Shown here: piece after piece, positions 1 through 9,955 of the stretch
Numbering within the stretch: the first letter of the stretch is position 1
Layout of the letters: each line of letters opens with the position of its first letter
NCBI GenBank assembly: GCA_020632475.1
Contig: JACKFM010000001.1
Location: forward strand, 620,001 to 684,000
DNA: 64,000 bases
Direction: 5' to 3'
DNA from: Candidatus Omnitrophota bacterium
Lineage (GTDB): Bacteria > Omnitrophota > Omnitrophia > Omnitrophales > Aquincolibacteriaceae
Translations under genes and position numbers: made by a program
Notes under the pieces: generated by a model
The model's database searches: none
What the model was told of the DNA's origin: nothing
The model's input: only the letters and a program-made list of their open reading frames with translations

Positions 1-3000
1 GCGTTTCGCTGATGAGCGGTCGCACGGCGTTTGCAGGTAATACGGGCAATAACGGTTTTGAATCCGAAATCGGCGGAACCAATTTTGGAAACTGGAATGA
101 GACCCAGGGGGTCACCCGCATTGCCTCCGGTACGCTCGGCGGATTTAGCGCAAGCCCTGAAGGCGGTTTTTATTTAAGGGTCCCTGCCGGCACTTTTACC
201 TTCCAGATTAGTGATGCCGTTAAAGAGGGCGATTTTGTGACTTTCACGGCATTGGCCGAATCCTCGATTGCCCCGGCTAACGGCGGAAGGATGAAAATAG
301 AGTTTAAAAAATTATTTGAGGACGGAACCGATGAACTGATCAGTTCCGTCGAATCGGTCCGGATTAATACCGGAAATGCTCCGGCCGGAGGCGGGTTTAC
401 CCGTTTTACGGTGAGTGGTGTTGCCCCGAAGGGAACACGCCGTGTTATTTTTGTTCTGGATGGTAACGGTGCAGGGAACACTTTGTTTGATTCGGCTAAC
501 GGTCTAATTACGCCTGTCGGCTTGGCCGTATCGCTGAATAAAACCCGGGTAAAACCCGGAGAAGTAGTCGTTCTGACGACACAGTTTCAGAATAACTCCG
601 AGGATTCATTTGCAAACTCCAGACTTGAAATTGATGTGCCTGCCGGTCTGAATGTTCTACCTGATGTGCTTAATCAGAATGCTTCCGCCAATCCGATTCG
701 CATTCCTTTGGGGACTCTGGCCGGTAACCAAGTCATTACCAACAACACACAGCTTTTTGTCACGGCCGGAGCTGAGGTCGGAAAACAATATGAAATCAAG
801 GTTTCAGTGACAAATGGTTCCGCGCTTTCTGAAGTTCGTTATGTTCGTCTGATGGTCAAAGCAGATCCTGTTTTTGATGAAGGAACGATCATCGGTAAGG
901 TTTTCGATGATAAAAATAAAAACGGAACGCAGGACGAGGGCGAAGACGGAATTCCCTGGGTAAGATTAATGACCGAAGAGGGCATTGTGGTAATTACGGA
1001 TCAATATGGCCGTTACAATATCCCCGGAGTTAAAGAGGGGCGCCATGTGGTCAAGATTGACGGACATACTCTGCCTGAGGGAAGTGAATTTATTACCGAA
1101 GAATCCTATTTGGTCAAGACCACGCCGGGAATATTGAACAAAGCCAATTTTGCGGTGGCTCTGCCTCCTTCCAAGATTGCCGAAAGATTCCGCGGGGATT
1201 TGACGGTCAATATTACCCAGGGACTTGATACGTCCAGGCCCAGACTGGATGTCAGGATGGAGCCTGAAGTTTTGAGGGTCGGTTTGGGCGTTCTTGAAAA
1301 GGAGCCGGTTTTTAAATTTGAGAATAATTACAGTAATTTTATCCGCCGCTGGTATTTGGAGGTCCGGGATGAGCTGGGGCGTGAGGTCTGGACCGGGTTC
1401 GGTGTTTCCGAGCCGCCTGCCGAGGTTTTGTGGTCGGGGCAAACCGAATCGGGACTTATGATCAGACCGGGAACGTATTCTTACCAATTCAAGGTTGAGG
1501 ACGACGCGGGCCGCCAGGACTGGTCGCCGCTGCATTTTTTCCGCGTCATTTCGAAAAAATCTCCCGAGTACTTAAACAACGCTGTTGTTGAGTTGCCGAC
1601 GGTCGGTGACTTTAATTTATTTAAAGAAGGGAAACAGTCGATTCCACTCATTGCCAAACCCACTCTTCGAATCCAGGGGAAAACAAAACCGGATTACAAG
1701 ATTGAAGTGAATGGTGTTGAGGTGCCGGTGGATACCCGTTCGGGAATTTTTCAGACTGAAGCCTATGTGAGTCCCGGTAAAAAAGAAGTTCTGGTGACTG
1801 CGACGAGTCCTCAAGGGGAGGTCACCACTTTTCGTGATACGGTAGAGGTTAAAGACAGTATCTTTTTCATGGTGGGCTTGGCCGAAGGCGAAGTCGGGGT
1901 CAATTTTACGGACGACTCGAACCTTGAATCGGCCGGAAGCGACCCATCCCTTAAACGGGATGTGTATACAGACGGCCGGGCGGCCTACTACCTTATGGGG
2001 AAGCTGCGCGGAAAATTTTTAATCCGTTCGCATTATGACAGTGACGATAAACGTTCGGCGATTTTTACCAACCTGGATCCTGAGGATTATTATCCGGTAT
2101 ACGGTGATTATTCGACCCGTAATTATGAGGCCCGTGATACGCAGTCGAGATTTTTCTTTATTGTTGAGATGGAACGCTCATTCCTGAAGTGGGGCAATTT
2201 TCAGACGGAATTTAATGATACGGAACTGGCCACTTATAACCGGTCTCTTTCCGGGCTGAAAGTTCATTATGAGACCGTCACGACGACGCCTTATGGTGAT
2301 CCCAACCGGGGACTTGATGTTTTTTGGAGCAAATCCGGACAGCGGGGCGATCATAACGAATTGGCCGTCACCGGAGGAACTTTATATTATCTGAGAAATA
2401 GACGTGTCGTTGAAGGAAGCGAAAAAATCCGTGTGGAGTATCGTGATAAGATTCTCAATGTTCCCATTTACAGTTATGATCTTCAGGAAGGCGTGGACTA
2501 CGACATTGACTATGATGAGGGCCGTATTCTCTTAACTAAACCCATTTCAAGTAAGGGGCCTACCGATACCTTGACCAGCGTGGATATCGAAGACGGCAGT
2601 CCAGCTTTTATTATCGCCGATTATGAATTTGATACAAGCCTTGAAACGTTTGAAAATGGAAACCGGGGAATTCGAGGGTATACGCACATGGGCGATCATC
2701 TTAAGGTCGGTGCGACCTATGTCGAGGAAGTCCGGGACCGGCAACGTTACGATATGCGCGGTGTGGATCTGGAAGCTAAGGTCGGCCGCAACACGCGAGT
2801 CTACGCTGAGTACGCCGAAACGCTGGGAGGATTACAAACCGCTAATTCCGTTTCCTATAACGGCGGCTTGAGCTTTTTAGATCTGACCTCGCTTAGAAGC
2901 GGAAATACCCGTCTTCGTGAAAATGCCTATATTATCCGTGCGGAATCAAAACCGACTAAGCACCTGGAATTGTCGGGATTCGTTCAAGGAGTACAGCCCG

Positions 3001-4562
3001 GTTTTTCCAATGATCATATCCGCAGTCAGGAAGGCGAAAAGAAGCATGGAGTCAGTATTAAATATAAATTTAACGATTATAGTTATGTGCGTTACCGCTT
3101 TGATTCCCGGCAGGTGATCGGCCCGCTTTTACCCGCAGAAGCAAACGGCATTTATGCGGCATTTCAGAATTACCGGGCGCATACAGCACAGGCGGTCTAT
3201 GATGACGGCCGGTGGCTGGCCGAAACCGAATTTCAACATCAAACGGATCGCGAAATTCCGCAGGTTAATCTCAGCCCGGAACTTTTAAACCAGGTCGGTT
3301 TTAATGACGCCATCAGCACAAAACTCGGATATCATTTTAACGATAAACTTCTCGGTTATGTGCGTACGCAGACCTCCCTGAATGGAAAGGCTGATCATCA
3401 GTTTGGTTTTGGGGCGCGGTATGAAATCGTCAAAAATATTTACGGTTATATCGAACAGATGTTCGGCAATATCGGAGATTCGACATTTTTTGGATTCGAG
3501 AAGCAGGAGCAAAACGGCGGAAGCAGTTATGCCAGCCTGAAAATGGTTGACCGGGGAATCGGGACCAAAGCCCTTTCGACCGTGATCGGCAGCGCCTTTC
3601 CGCTCAGCGATAAGTCGCGTTTCTTTTCGGAGCGGGAATACTCGATTTATAACGGTGAAGAAGGTTTTGCCGACGGGATGGGCGTAGACGGAAAACTCAG
3701 CAGCCGGTGGGATTACCGCGTCCGGTTTGAAAGGCGCCATTTGGATAATGCTACGACTCGTATTCTTGACCAGCAGGCCGAAAATTCGTACCTGCGGACC
3801 AATACGTATACGACGCTTTCCGGCGAGCTCCGGTTTCATGATGATGAAAAACTGAAAGTCCGAACTTATTGGGAACTTCGCCGTGATTCGGATACTCCGA
3901 AGCTGTGGCAGTGGGTGACTCAGAACTTAATTGAATATCAATATACCGAAAGCCTTCAACTTTTGACCAGTCTCAAATATGGAGGCTCCCGCTTTAATGA
4001 TCCGAATGATATTCCGGCAACCTTTTTTGAATTTACGACCGGGTTTGCCTACCGTCCCATTGACAATGACCGGCTGAATATTTTCGGCCGCTACACCTAC
4101 ACACGTGATTTGGCCAATGACGCACAGTTTAACACCTCGCTTTTTAACGGAACGGAAGTGGATGAAACGGCCCATATCCTTGCGATTGACCTGGCCTATG
4201 ATTTATTCAAATCACTAACCCTGATTCAAAAGATTGCTTATAAACGGGGTATCTATGCGATTGCGAGTCTGGACCCGGCCACAAATCCCAATGGTCTGGC
4301 GGTCAATCAGTTATTGTGGGTAAACCGTTTTAACTATCACATTACACGCAAATGGGATCTCGCCCTTGAATATCGTGCGCTTTGGCAGACGGGAGCCGCC
4401 GATGCTCTTCGCCACGGTGCCTTGGTTGAAGTCGACCGTGAATTTTATGACTATGTGCGGCTGGGGATCGGGTATGACTTTACCGATTTCAATGATAACC
4501 TGCGCAGTTCAAATGATTACAGTAGCCACGGTCCGTTCTTCCGGATGACCGGAAAATTCTAG
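1..4562 (+). CDS. Giant surface/outer-membrane protein with SdrD-like repeat domain and C-terminal barrel, 5' end missing
   Basis: The reading frame is open to the left edge, so the protein begins outside the window and at least 1,519 residues are visible. Counting from the Met at position 12, residues about 170-285 look like DUF11/CARDB-type beta domains. Residues about 292-345 form an SdrD B-like (Cna-B-like) domain with the DKNKNGTQDEGE acidic calcium-type loop. A FlgD-like Ig segment follows at about 440-515. The last ~900 residues are dense in alternating aromatic strands, and the protein ends in Phe (MTGKF), as BAM-inserted barrels do. I infer an outer-membrane protein with a periplasmic or exposed Ig-like stalk. 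The exact family and cargo are not recognised. The stop codon runs straight into a fragment of the dispersed hairpin repeat at 4571. Confidence 0.7.
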   Translation, partial: VSLMSGRTAFAGNTGNNGFESEIGGTNFGNWNETQGVTRIASGTLGGFSASPEGGFYLRVPAGTFTFQISDAVKEGDFVTFTALAESSIAPANGGRMKIEFKKLFEDGTDELISSVESVRINTGNAPAGGGFTRFTVSGVAPKGTRRVIFVLDGNGAGNTLFDSANGLITPVGLAVSLNKTRVKPGEVVVLTTQFQNNSEDSFANSRLEIDVPAGLNVLPDVLNQNASANPIRIPLGTLAGNQVITNNTQLFVTAGAEVGKQYEIKVSVTNGSALSEVRYVRLMVKADPVFDEGTIIGKVFDDKNKNGTQDEGEDGIPWVRLMTEEGIVVITDQYGRYNIPGVKEGRHVVKIDGHTLPEGSEFITEESYLVKTTPGILNKANFAVALPPSKIAERFRGDLTVNITQGLDTSRPRLDVRMEPEVLRVGLGVLEKEPVFKFENNYSNFIRRWYLEVRDELGREVWTGFGVSEPPAEVLWSGQTESGLMIRPGTYSYQFKVEDDAGRQDWSPLHFFRVISKKSPEYLNNAVVELPTVGDFNLFKEGKQSIPLIAKPTLRIQGKTKPDYKIEVNGVEVPVDTRSGIFQTEAYVSPGKKEVLVTATSPQGEVTTFRDTVEVKDSIFFMVGLAEGEVGVNFTDDSNLESAGSDPSLKRDVYTDGRAAYYLMGKLRGKFLIRSHYDSDDKRSAIFTNLDPEDYYPVYGDYSTRNYEARDTQSRFFFIVEMERSFLKWGNFQTEFNDTELATYNRSLSGLKVHYETVTTTPYGDPNRGLDVFWSKSGQRGDHNELAVTGGTLYYLRNRRVVEGSEKIRVEYRDKILNVPIYSYDLQEGVDYDIDYDEGRILLTKPISSKGPTDTLTSVDIEDGSPAFIIADYEFDTSLETFENGNRGIRGYTHMGDHLKVGATYVEEVRDRQRYDMRGVDLEAKVGRNTRVYAEYAETLGGLQTANSVSYNGGLSFLDLTSLRSGNTRLRENAYIIRAESKPTKHLELSGFVQGVQPGFSNDHIRSQEGEKKHGVSIKYKFNDYSYVRYRFDSRQVIGPLLPAEANGIYAAFQNYRAHTAQAVYDDGRWLAETEFQHQTDREIPQVNLSPELLNQVGFNDAISTKLGYHFNDKLLGYVRTQTSLNGKADHQFGFGARYEIVKNIYGYIEQMFGNIGDSTFFGFEKQEQNGGSSYASLKMVDRGIGTKALSTVIGSAFPLSDKSRFFSEREYSIYNGEEGFADGMGVDGKLSSRWDYRVRFERRHLDNATTRILDQQAENSYLRTNTYTTLSGELRFHDDEKLKVRTYWELRRDSDTPKLWQWVTQNLIEYQYTESLQLLTSLKYGGSRFNDPNDIPATFFEFTTGFAYRPIDNDRLNIFGRYTYTRDLANDAQFNTSLFNGTEVDETAHILAIDLAYDLFKSLTLIQKIAYKRGIYAIASLDPATNPNGLAVNQLLWVNRFNYHITRKWDLALEYRALWQTGAADALRHGALVEVDREFYDYVRLGIGYDFTDFNDNLRSSNDYSSHGPFFRMTGKF

Positions 4563-4570
4563 GTTCTGTT

Positions 4571-4588
4571 GGCATTGTTACGGACACT
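4571..4588 (+). repeat. Half copy of dispersed hairpin repeat
   Basis: An 18-bp stretch, ggcattgttacggacact, is identical to the right arm of the full hairpin at 28295-28337. The matching left arm is absent. It lies eight bases after the stop of the giant surface protein. Confidence 0.6.
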
Positions 4589-4707
4589 TATCCTGAGCAG
4601 CTAGTTTTTAGGGACGCGCGGTCTAATCATCGCGAAAATGCGCAAAAAAGATAACGCGAAGATTCACGGCAGCTTGCATTTTTTTGCGTTATTTCGCGGT
4701 TCTTTAT

Positions 4708-7512
4708 ATGGATGCCATTCTCCTTCACGGAATTAAAACCCATAATCTTAAAAATTTTAACCTGACACTTCCGCACGGGAAACTTTATGTCATTACCGGT
4801 GTGTCCGGCTCCGGTAAATCCTCGCTTGCTTTTGATACGCTTTATGCTGAAGGTCAGCGCCGTTACGTCGAGTCATTGTCCTCATATGCCCGCCAGTTTT
4901 TGGAAAGAATGGAAAAGCCCGATGTGGAATCGGTCAGCGGAATTCCCCCGGCCATTGCGATTGAAGCCAAAAATGTGATCAGTAATGCCCGCTCAACGGT
5001 TGGGACCCAGACTGAAATTAATGATTATTTAAGAATTCTCTTTGCCCGGGTGGGCCGTATCCTTTGTCCGGATTGCCTTATCGAGGTCCGCAAAAGTGAT
5101 CCGGTCGACATCGCTGATTTTCTTATTTCAAAATATTCCGGAAAAAAGCCGGTTATTTTTTTCAATATTCCCCTGGACGGTAAAGGAAAAACCTATTTTC
5201 AGGAAGCCCTTAAGGAATTAGAACGCCAGGGTTTTGTCGATTATTTAGTCAGGGATAAGATCATTTCCGCGGAAGAGATGCAAAAACAGAAAAATATCCC
5301 GTCCTGTTTGGCCGTCTGTACTGACAGTGTGGCTGTTGAGCCCAAAAACACCAAACGTCTTGTGGATTCACTTGAGTTAGCGTACCGTTATGGCCGTGGG
5401 GAGGTCGGTATTTTTTGTGAAAATCAGACACACCTATTTTCTCAGGACTTAAAATGTTCCAAGTGCCAGCGTGGATTTAGAACGCCTTCCCCGAATCTGT
5501 TTTCGTTTAATAGTCCTTTGGGTGCCTGTGACCAGTGTCAGGGGTTTGGGCGTGTGATTACGATTGATTGGGATCTGGTAATTCCGGATGCCAAGAAAAC
5601 GATAGCCGAGGGCGTGATTGAGCCTTGGACTAAACCCAGCGCAGAGTGGGAATGGAAGCAGCTTAAAAAATTCTGTCAAAAAAAGAAAATCCCGATGAAT
5701 AAACCCTGGAATCAAATGTCAGCCAAACACAGGGACTGGGTGCTTAACGGAATTTCCGGTGATGATTATTTTAGCGTGCAGGATTTCTATGATTATCTGG
5801 AGAAAAAAACTTATAAGATGCACGTTCGTATTTTTTTAAGTAAATACCGTAATTATATCCCTTGTCCCGGGTGCTGCGAGTCGCGCTTAAAGTCAGATGC
5901 TCTGGCAGTAAAAATAAACGGCAAAAACATCTATGAAGTGCAAAATCTGAATATCCAGGAACTTTATCTTTTCTTAGACTCCCTAAGCCTGAGTCCTGCG
6001 CAGATGGAAAGGGTAGAGCCCGTTTTTATTGAAATTAAAAACCGGGTCCGGTTTCTTAAAGAAGTGGGGTTGGGATACTTAAGTCTGGCAAGGCTTTCAC
6101 GTACTCTCTCGGGTGGAGAGGTCCAGAGGATTCATCTTGCAACCTCGCTTGGGTCAGCGCTGGTAGACACCCTATACGTTTTGGATGAACCGAGCATCGG
6201 ATTGCATGAAAGAGATAATGTGTTATTGATCCGTTTGCTTAAAGAATTGCGGGATTTGGGCAATACGGTGGTTGTGGTCGAACACGATAGTACCATGATT
6301 GAAGCGGCTGACGAAGTGATTGATCTCGGTCCCCAGGGAGGAGACAAGGGGGGTGAGCTTTTGTTTTATGGACCCATAGCGGATTTAAAAAAATCGGATA
6401 AGTCTTTGACCGGACAGTATCTGGCCGGTAAACGCACGATTGTCCGGAATTTTGATTCTGCCCCAAAAGCTGTGGGTGGAAAGAAGCCCGCCAAGATTAA
6501 AATTAAGGGGGCAACCGAACACAATCTCAAAGGGATCGATGTGGAAATTCCGCTTAGAGAAATGGTGGTGGTGACCGGTGTTTCGGGTTCCGGGAAAAGC
6601 ACTTTGATTTATGATATTTTGTATAAACATTATCTGCGTTACTGCGGCCGTCCGGTTCAGGATTTGGGCCATGTGGAAGGTGTCACTGGATTTGAAGCCA
6701 TCGATGAGATGATCCTGGTCGATCAGTCTCCGATCGGGCGCTCGCCCCGATCCAATCCCGTGACTTATATCAAAGCCTATGATGATATTCGTAAGATTTT
6801 TGCCTCAACCCGCCAGGCCGGGCAGGAAGGGCTGCAGGCATCGGCTTTTTCGTTTAATGTGGACGGCGGCCGGTGCGATGCATGCAAGGGAAGCGGACAG
6901 GTTAAAGTGGAAATGCATTTTTTAGCGGATGTTTACATGACCTGTGAAGCCTGCCACGGTAAGCGGTTTAAACCCGAGGTGCTTGAGATTCATTATCAGG
7001 GTAAAAATATTGATGATGTGCTTGGCATGACTGTCCAGGAGGCTGTGACCTTTTTTCAGGAATCAAAAACGCTTTATGAGAAATTACAGGTTCTGACGGA
7101 TGTCGGTTTAGGCTATTTGCGTTTGGGGCAATCCTCACTCACCCTTTCAGGGGGCGAGGCCCAACGGCTTAAACTTTCGCTTGAGATGGTTAACCGTACG
7201 GCAAAACACATTCTCTATTTATTTGATGAGCCGACGACCGGTCTACATTATCATGATATTGATTATTTGATGCGAGCCTTTGAAGAATTGCTCAGGCGGG
7301 GGCACTCGCTTGTGATTATTGAGCATAACATGGAGATTATCCGTGCTGCCGATTCGATTATTGATTTGGGCCCCGAAGGAGGAAGTGACGGAGGGCAAAT
7401 TCTTTATCAGGGTCCACTTAACGGAATTTTAGAGATTAAAGCCTCGCATACCGGCCGTTATGTAAAAAAATACCGGAACTCTTCCAAAATTTCTGCCGGA
7501 ACACCTGTCTAA
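4708..7512 (+). CDS. uvrA: Excinuclease ABC subunit A
   Basis: UvrA is the damage-recognition ATPase of nucleotide excision repair and acts as a dimer with UvrB on DNA. The 934-residue protein has two ABC modules. Walker A is GVSGSGKSS at residues 31-39 and is repeated as GVSGSGKST in the second half. Both LSGGE signatures are present (LSGGEVQR, LSGGEAQR), as are the D-loops DEPSIGLH and DEPTTGLH. Zinc-binding CxxC pairs occur in the insertion domain (CSKC, CDQC) and in the C-terminal half (CDAC, CEAC). Length is normal for the family. I chose the ATG at 4708 (MDAILLHGI) over an upstream TTG at 4684 because UvrA proteins begin close to this motif. No clear ribosome binding site precedes it. 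Confidence 0.97.
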   Translation: MDAILLHGIKTHNLKNFNLTLPHGKLYVITGVSGSGKSSLAFDTLYAEGQRRYVESLSSYARQFLERMEKPDVESVSGIPPAIAIEAKNVISNARSTVGTQTEINDYLRILFARVGRILCPDCLIEVRKSDPVDIADFLISKYSGKKPVIFFNIPLDGKGKTYFQEALKELERQGFVDYLVRDKIISAEEMQKQKNIPSCLAVCTDSVAVEPKNTKRLVDSLELAYRYGRGEVGIFCENQTHLFSQDLKCSKCQRGFRTPSPNLFSFNSPLGACDQCQGFGRVITIDWDLVIPDAKKTIAEGVIEPWTKPSAEWEWKQLKKFCQKKKIPMNKPWNQMSAKHRDWVLNGISGDDYFSVQDFYDYLEKKTYKMHVRIFLSKYRNYIPCPGCCESRLKSDALAVKINGKNIYEVQNLNIQELYLFLDSLSLSPAQMERVEPVFIEIKNRVRFLKEVGLGYLSLARLSRTLSGGEVQRIHLATSLGSALVDTLYVLDEPSIGLHERDNVLLIRLLKELRDLGNTVVVVEHDSTMIEAADEVIDLGPQGGDKGGELLFYGPIADLKKSDKSLTGQYLAGKRTIVRNFDSAPKAVGGKKPAKIKIKGATEHNLKGIDVEIPLREMVVVTGVSGSGKSTLIYDILYKHYLRYCGRPVQDLGHVEGVTGFEAIDEMILVDQSPIGRSPRSNPVTYIKAYDDIRKIFASTRQAGQEGLQASAFSFNVDGGRCDACKGSGQVKVEMHFLADVYMTCEACHGKRFKPEVLEIHYQGKNIDDVLGMTVQEAVTFFQESKTLYEKLQVLTDVGLGYLRLGQSSLTLSGGEAQRLKLSLEMVNRTAKHILYLFDEPTTGLHYHDIDYLMRAFEELLRRGHSLVIIEHNMEIIRAADSIIDLGPEGGSDGGQILYQGPLNGILEIKASHTGRYVKKYRNSSKISAGTPV

Positions 7513-7547
7513 CATTTCTCTAACTTATTTGTTAGTAATGAATTAGG

Positions 7548-8126
7548 ATGATTTTTGAGTATTTGAATTTTATCTATGAATCAGGTATTTTTTTTAAGGG
7601 CGGAGTATTGCTTTTTTTAGTCTTAATCAGCTTATATGTTTCAATTCATGAAGTTATGAAAAACAATAAAAATATAATGTCAAAAGGCGTTGCCGTCTTC
7701 GGAGTGGTTTTTGTGCTGATGATGGCATCCCTTAACTTAGCGACGGTCCGGAAAAAAGATGATCCGATTTTAAAAACGCAGACCGATCCCATTTTGCTTA
7801 AAGATAAACAAGAAGAAATCAAAGACGGTGAGAAAGGCGCGCCGACGCCTTCTTTTAAGTGGTATGCTTTTAATTGGTTTCAAACCGATTCGCCCGCCAG
7901 CCGTGACACTGAGGCGATAAACCCGCAAGGAACTTCGGGCAGCCCACTTCCTGATTTCGGGGATCCTCTTCCTGAAAAAGATGCAGCCTCTGCCCAGCAG
8001 GATTTCTGGAATGATGATAATCTGTGGAATTTTGATCAGGATGATCAATCTCAACCTGCGACTGCCGATAAACAACAAAGTCCTGATTCTCAGCAAAAAG
8101 AAAAGGATTGGTGGGAGGAGATTTAG
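7548..8126 (+). CDS. Two-TM membrane protein with acidic, Gln/Asp-rich tail
   Basis: Not recognised. The 192-residue product has hydrophobic segments at about 15-35 and 45-66. A ~125-residue hydrophilic tail follows, rich in Asp, Gln, Pro and Trp and ending in DWWEEI. This suggests a small inner-membrane protein with a disordered acidic domain. It starts 35 bases after uvrA and may be co-transcribed with it. The low-complexity tail makes homology calls unreliable. Confidence 0.6.
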   Translation: MIFEYLNFIYESGIFFKGGVLLFLVLISLYVSIHEVMKNNKNIMSKGVAVFGVVFVLMMASLNLATVRKKDDPILKTQTDPILLKDKQEEIKDGEKGAPTPSFKWYAFNWFQTDSPASRDTEAINPQGTSGSPLPDFGDPLPEKDAASAQQDFWNDDNLWNFDQDDQSQPATADKQQSPDSQQKEKDWWEEI

Positions 8127-8284
8127 GGCGTGTGTCCCCACAGTCAGGAACTTTTTTCCTCAGGCTTGTGTTAATTTAAAGAATAGCTCAACTTAGGGGC
8201 ATGACCTGAAAATAGATAGTGAAATCACGGTTTTCTTAGGGTATCATACTAAGTCATTGATAAATCATAAGATAGGAGAAAGAC

Positions 8285-9955
8285 ATGAATCGCTATAGAC
8301 GGTTTAAAATGCATTTTTTGAATAACCGGGCCAAAATTCTTATTACGCTCGGAGTGCTTCTTTTGATTCTCCTTTCCATCTGGGGAATGGCTTCGCTTGA
8401 AAGTTATTACCGCAATATTACTCTAGCCCAACTTCCGATTCAGCTGTTTATGGGGATGGTTCATGCGGTCATTTTTGTCTATATGTATATGCTGGTTTTG
8501 CGTGGGGGAATGACCAAGCTGGATAAAAAAAGCATCAAGGCCCGGGATGTGAATATCCGTTTTGACGATGTCATCGGCATTGATGAGGCCAAAGAGGAAT
8601 CCTGGGAGGTCGTTCAACTGATTAAGGATCATGCCAAACTTAAACTGATTGGGGGCAAGATCCTTCGGGGGATTTTAATGATCGGCCCTCCGGGCTGCGG
8701 AAAAACCTATTTGGCCAAAGCGATCGCCACAGAAGCCGAATTGCCTTTTCTCTCGATGGCTGCCAGTGAATTTAACGAGGTTTTTGTCGGTGTCGGTGCA
8801 AGCCGTGTAAGATCTCTTTTTCAAAAAGCGCGCAGCCTGGCCTATGGTTTTGGCGGCTGCATTATTTTTATTGATGAGCTGGATGCCATGGGGACCAAAC
8901 GTACTTTTAATCAGTTCGGCGGCGGGGAGTCCAATACCACCCAAAACCAGTTATTGGTTGAAATGGACGGTCTGACAGGAAAGGCTGAAAATATTATTGT
9001 CATCGGTGCGACCAATGCGAGTGAAGATGCTTTGGATGAGGCCTTGCTCCGTCCGGGACGCTTTGACCGTAAGGTTTATATTACCAAACCGGGGCTGGAG
9101 GGCCGTAAAAAACTTTTCGAATTTTATTTAAGCAAGATTCAACATGATCCCGCTATTGATGTGGCCCGTCTTGCCCGCAAAGCGATTGAAAAGACTCCGG
9201 CTCAAATTGAAAATATTGTCAAGGAATCGGCTCTGATCGCAACGCGTAACGGAAAGGAAGTCGTCGGTCTTCGTGATATTTCTGAGGCCATTGAGCGTAT
9301 TGATCTGGGCACCAAGAACAAGATTACGATGAACACCCGCGAACGGGAAATGACGGCTTATCATGAAACCGGCCATTTGATCACGACGTTTCTTATCCAT
9401 CCGCGCAATGATGTTTTTAAGGCGTCAATTATTCCCCGCAAAGGAACTCTGGGGGTGGTCCATCCGACTCCGATTGAAGAGTGGCATTCGGATGACCGGG
9501 AATCTTTATTGGCTCAAATCAAGGTTTCGTTGGCAGGTTATGTCGGGGAGAAAGTTAAGTTCAATACGACCACTAACGGCGTAACTTCTGATTTTAAAAA
9601 GGCCATGGCCATTGCCCATCATATGGTTTGGGTGTGCGGTATGGGGCCTTCGGGTTTTGTCGGGGACTATACCATTCTGCCCGAGACGCAGATTTCAGAG
9701 GATGTCAAAAATGCACTGCACAAAGACGTTGATGCAATTTTAAAGCAGTGCATCAAAGAGGTGGAAGATCTGCTGCGTAAGGAAAACGTCATTTTTGAAA
9801 GATTTGCCCGTGAGTTGATCAATAAAGGGGAACTAGATTACGATGAGATTGAAGCCATCTTTGCCGAATACGGCAAAGTTAATCCGAGGCATTTTAACGT
9901 GTCACCCGATGCCGGTAATTCAGCAGAAGGTGATCCGCCGTCGAATGCCGGTTAG
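8285..9955 (+). CDS. FtsH-type AAA+ zinc metalloprotease, membrane-anchored
   Basis: This is an ATP-dependent membrane protease of the FtsH/YME1 type. Two N-terminal TM segments (about 17-35 and 50-72) enclose only a very short periplasmic loop. The AAA module has Walker A GPPGCGKT (134-141), Walker B IIFIDELD (193-200) and the second region of homology RPGRFDR (256-262). The zinc site is HETGH (360-364), with Asp436 as the likely third ligand. At 556 residues it is shorter than housekeeping FtsH (about 610-650), mainly through loss of the periplasmic domain. The ribosome binding site is the GGAGAAAG run just before ATG 8285. It is probably a second, specialised FtsH paralogue, and its 3' end overlaps the lipoprotein gene that follows. 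Confidence 0.9.
   Translation: MNRYRRFKMHFLNNRAKILITLGVLLLILLSIWGMASLESYYRNITLAQLPIQLFMGMVHAVIFVYMYMLVLRGGMTKLDKKSIKARDVNIRFDDVIGIDEAKEESWEVVQLIKDHAKLKLIGGKILRGILMIGPPGCGKTYLAKAIATEAELPFLSMAASEFNEVFVGVGASRVRSLFQKARSLAYGFGGCIIFIDELDAMGTKRTFNQFGGGESNTTQNQLLVEMDGLTGKAENIIVIGATNASEDALDEALLRPGRFDRKVYITKPGLEGRKKLFEFYLSKIQHDPAIDVARLARKAIEKTPAQIENIVKESALIATRNGKEVVGLRDISEAIERIDLGTKNKITMNTREREMTAYHETGHLITTFLIHPRNDVFKASIIPRKGTLGVVHPTPIEEWHSDDRESLLAQIKVSLAGYVGEKVKFNTTTNGVTSDFKKAMAIAHHMVWVCGMGPSGFVGDYTILPETQISEDVKNALHKDVDAILKQCIKEVEDLLRKENVIFERFARELINKGELDYDEIEAIFAEYGKVNPRHFNVSPDAGNSAEGDPPSNAG

Noticed and set aside
966..1535. Minus-strand open frame inside the giant surface gene
   Set aside because: It is antisense to a well-supported domain-bearing gene and has no RBS or recognisable protein features.
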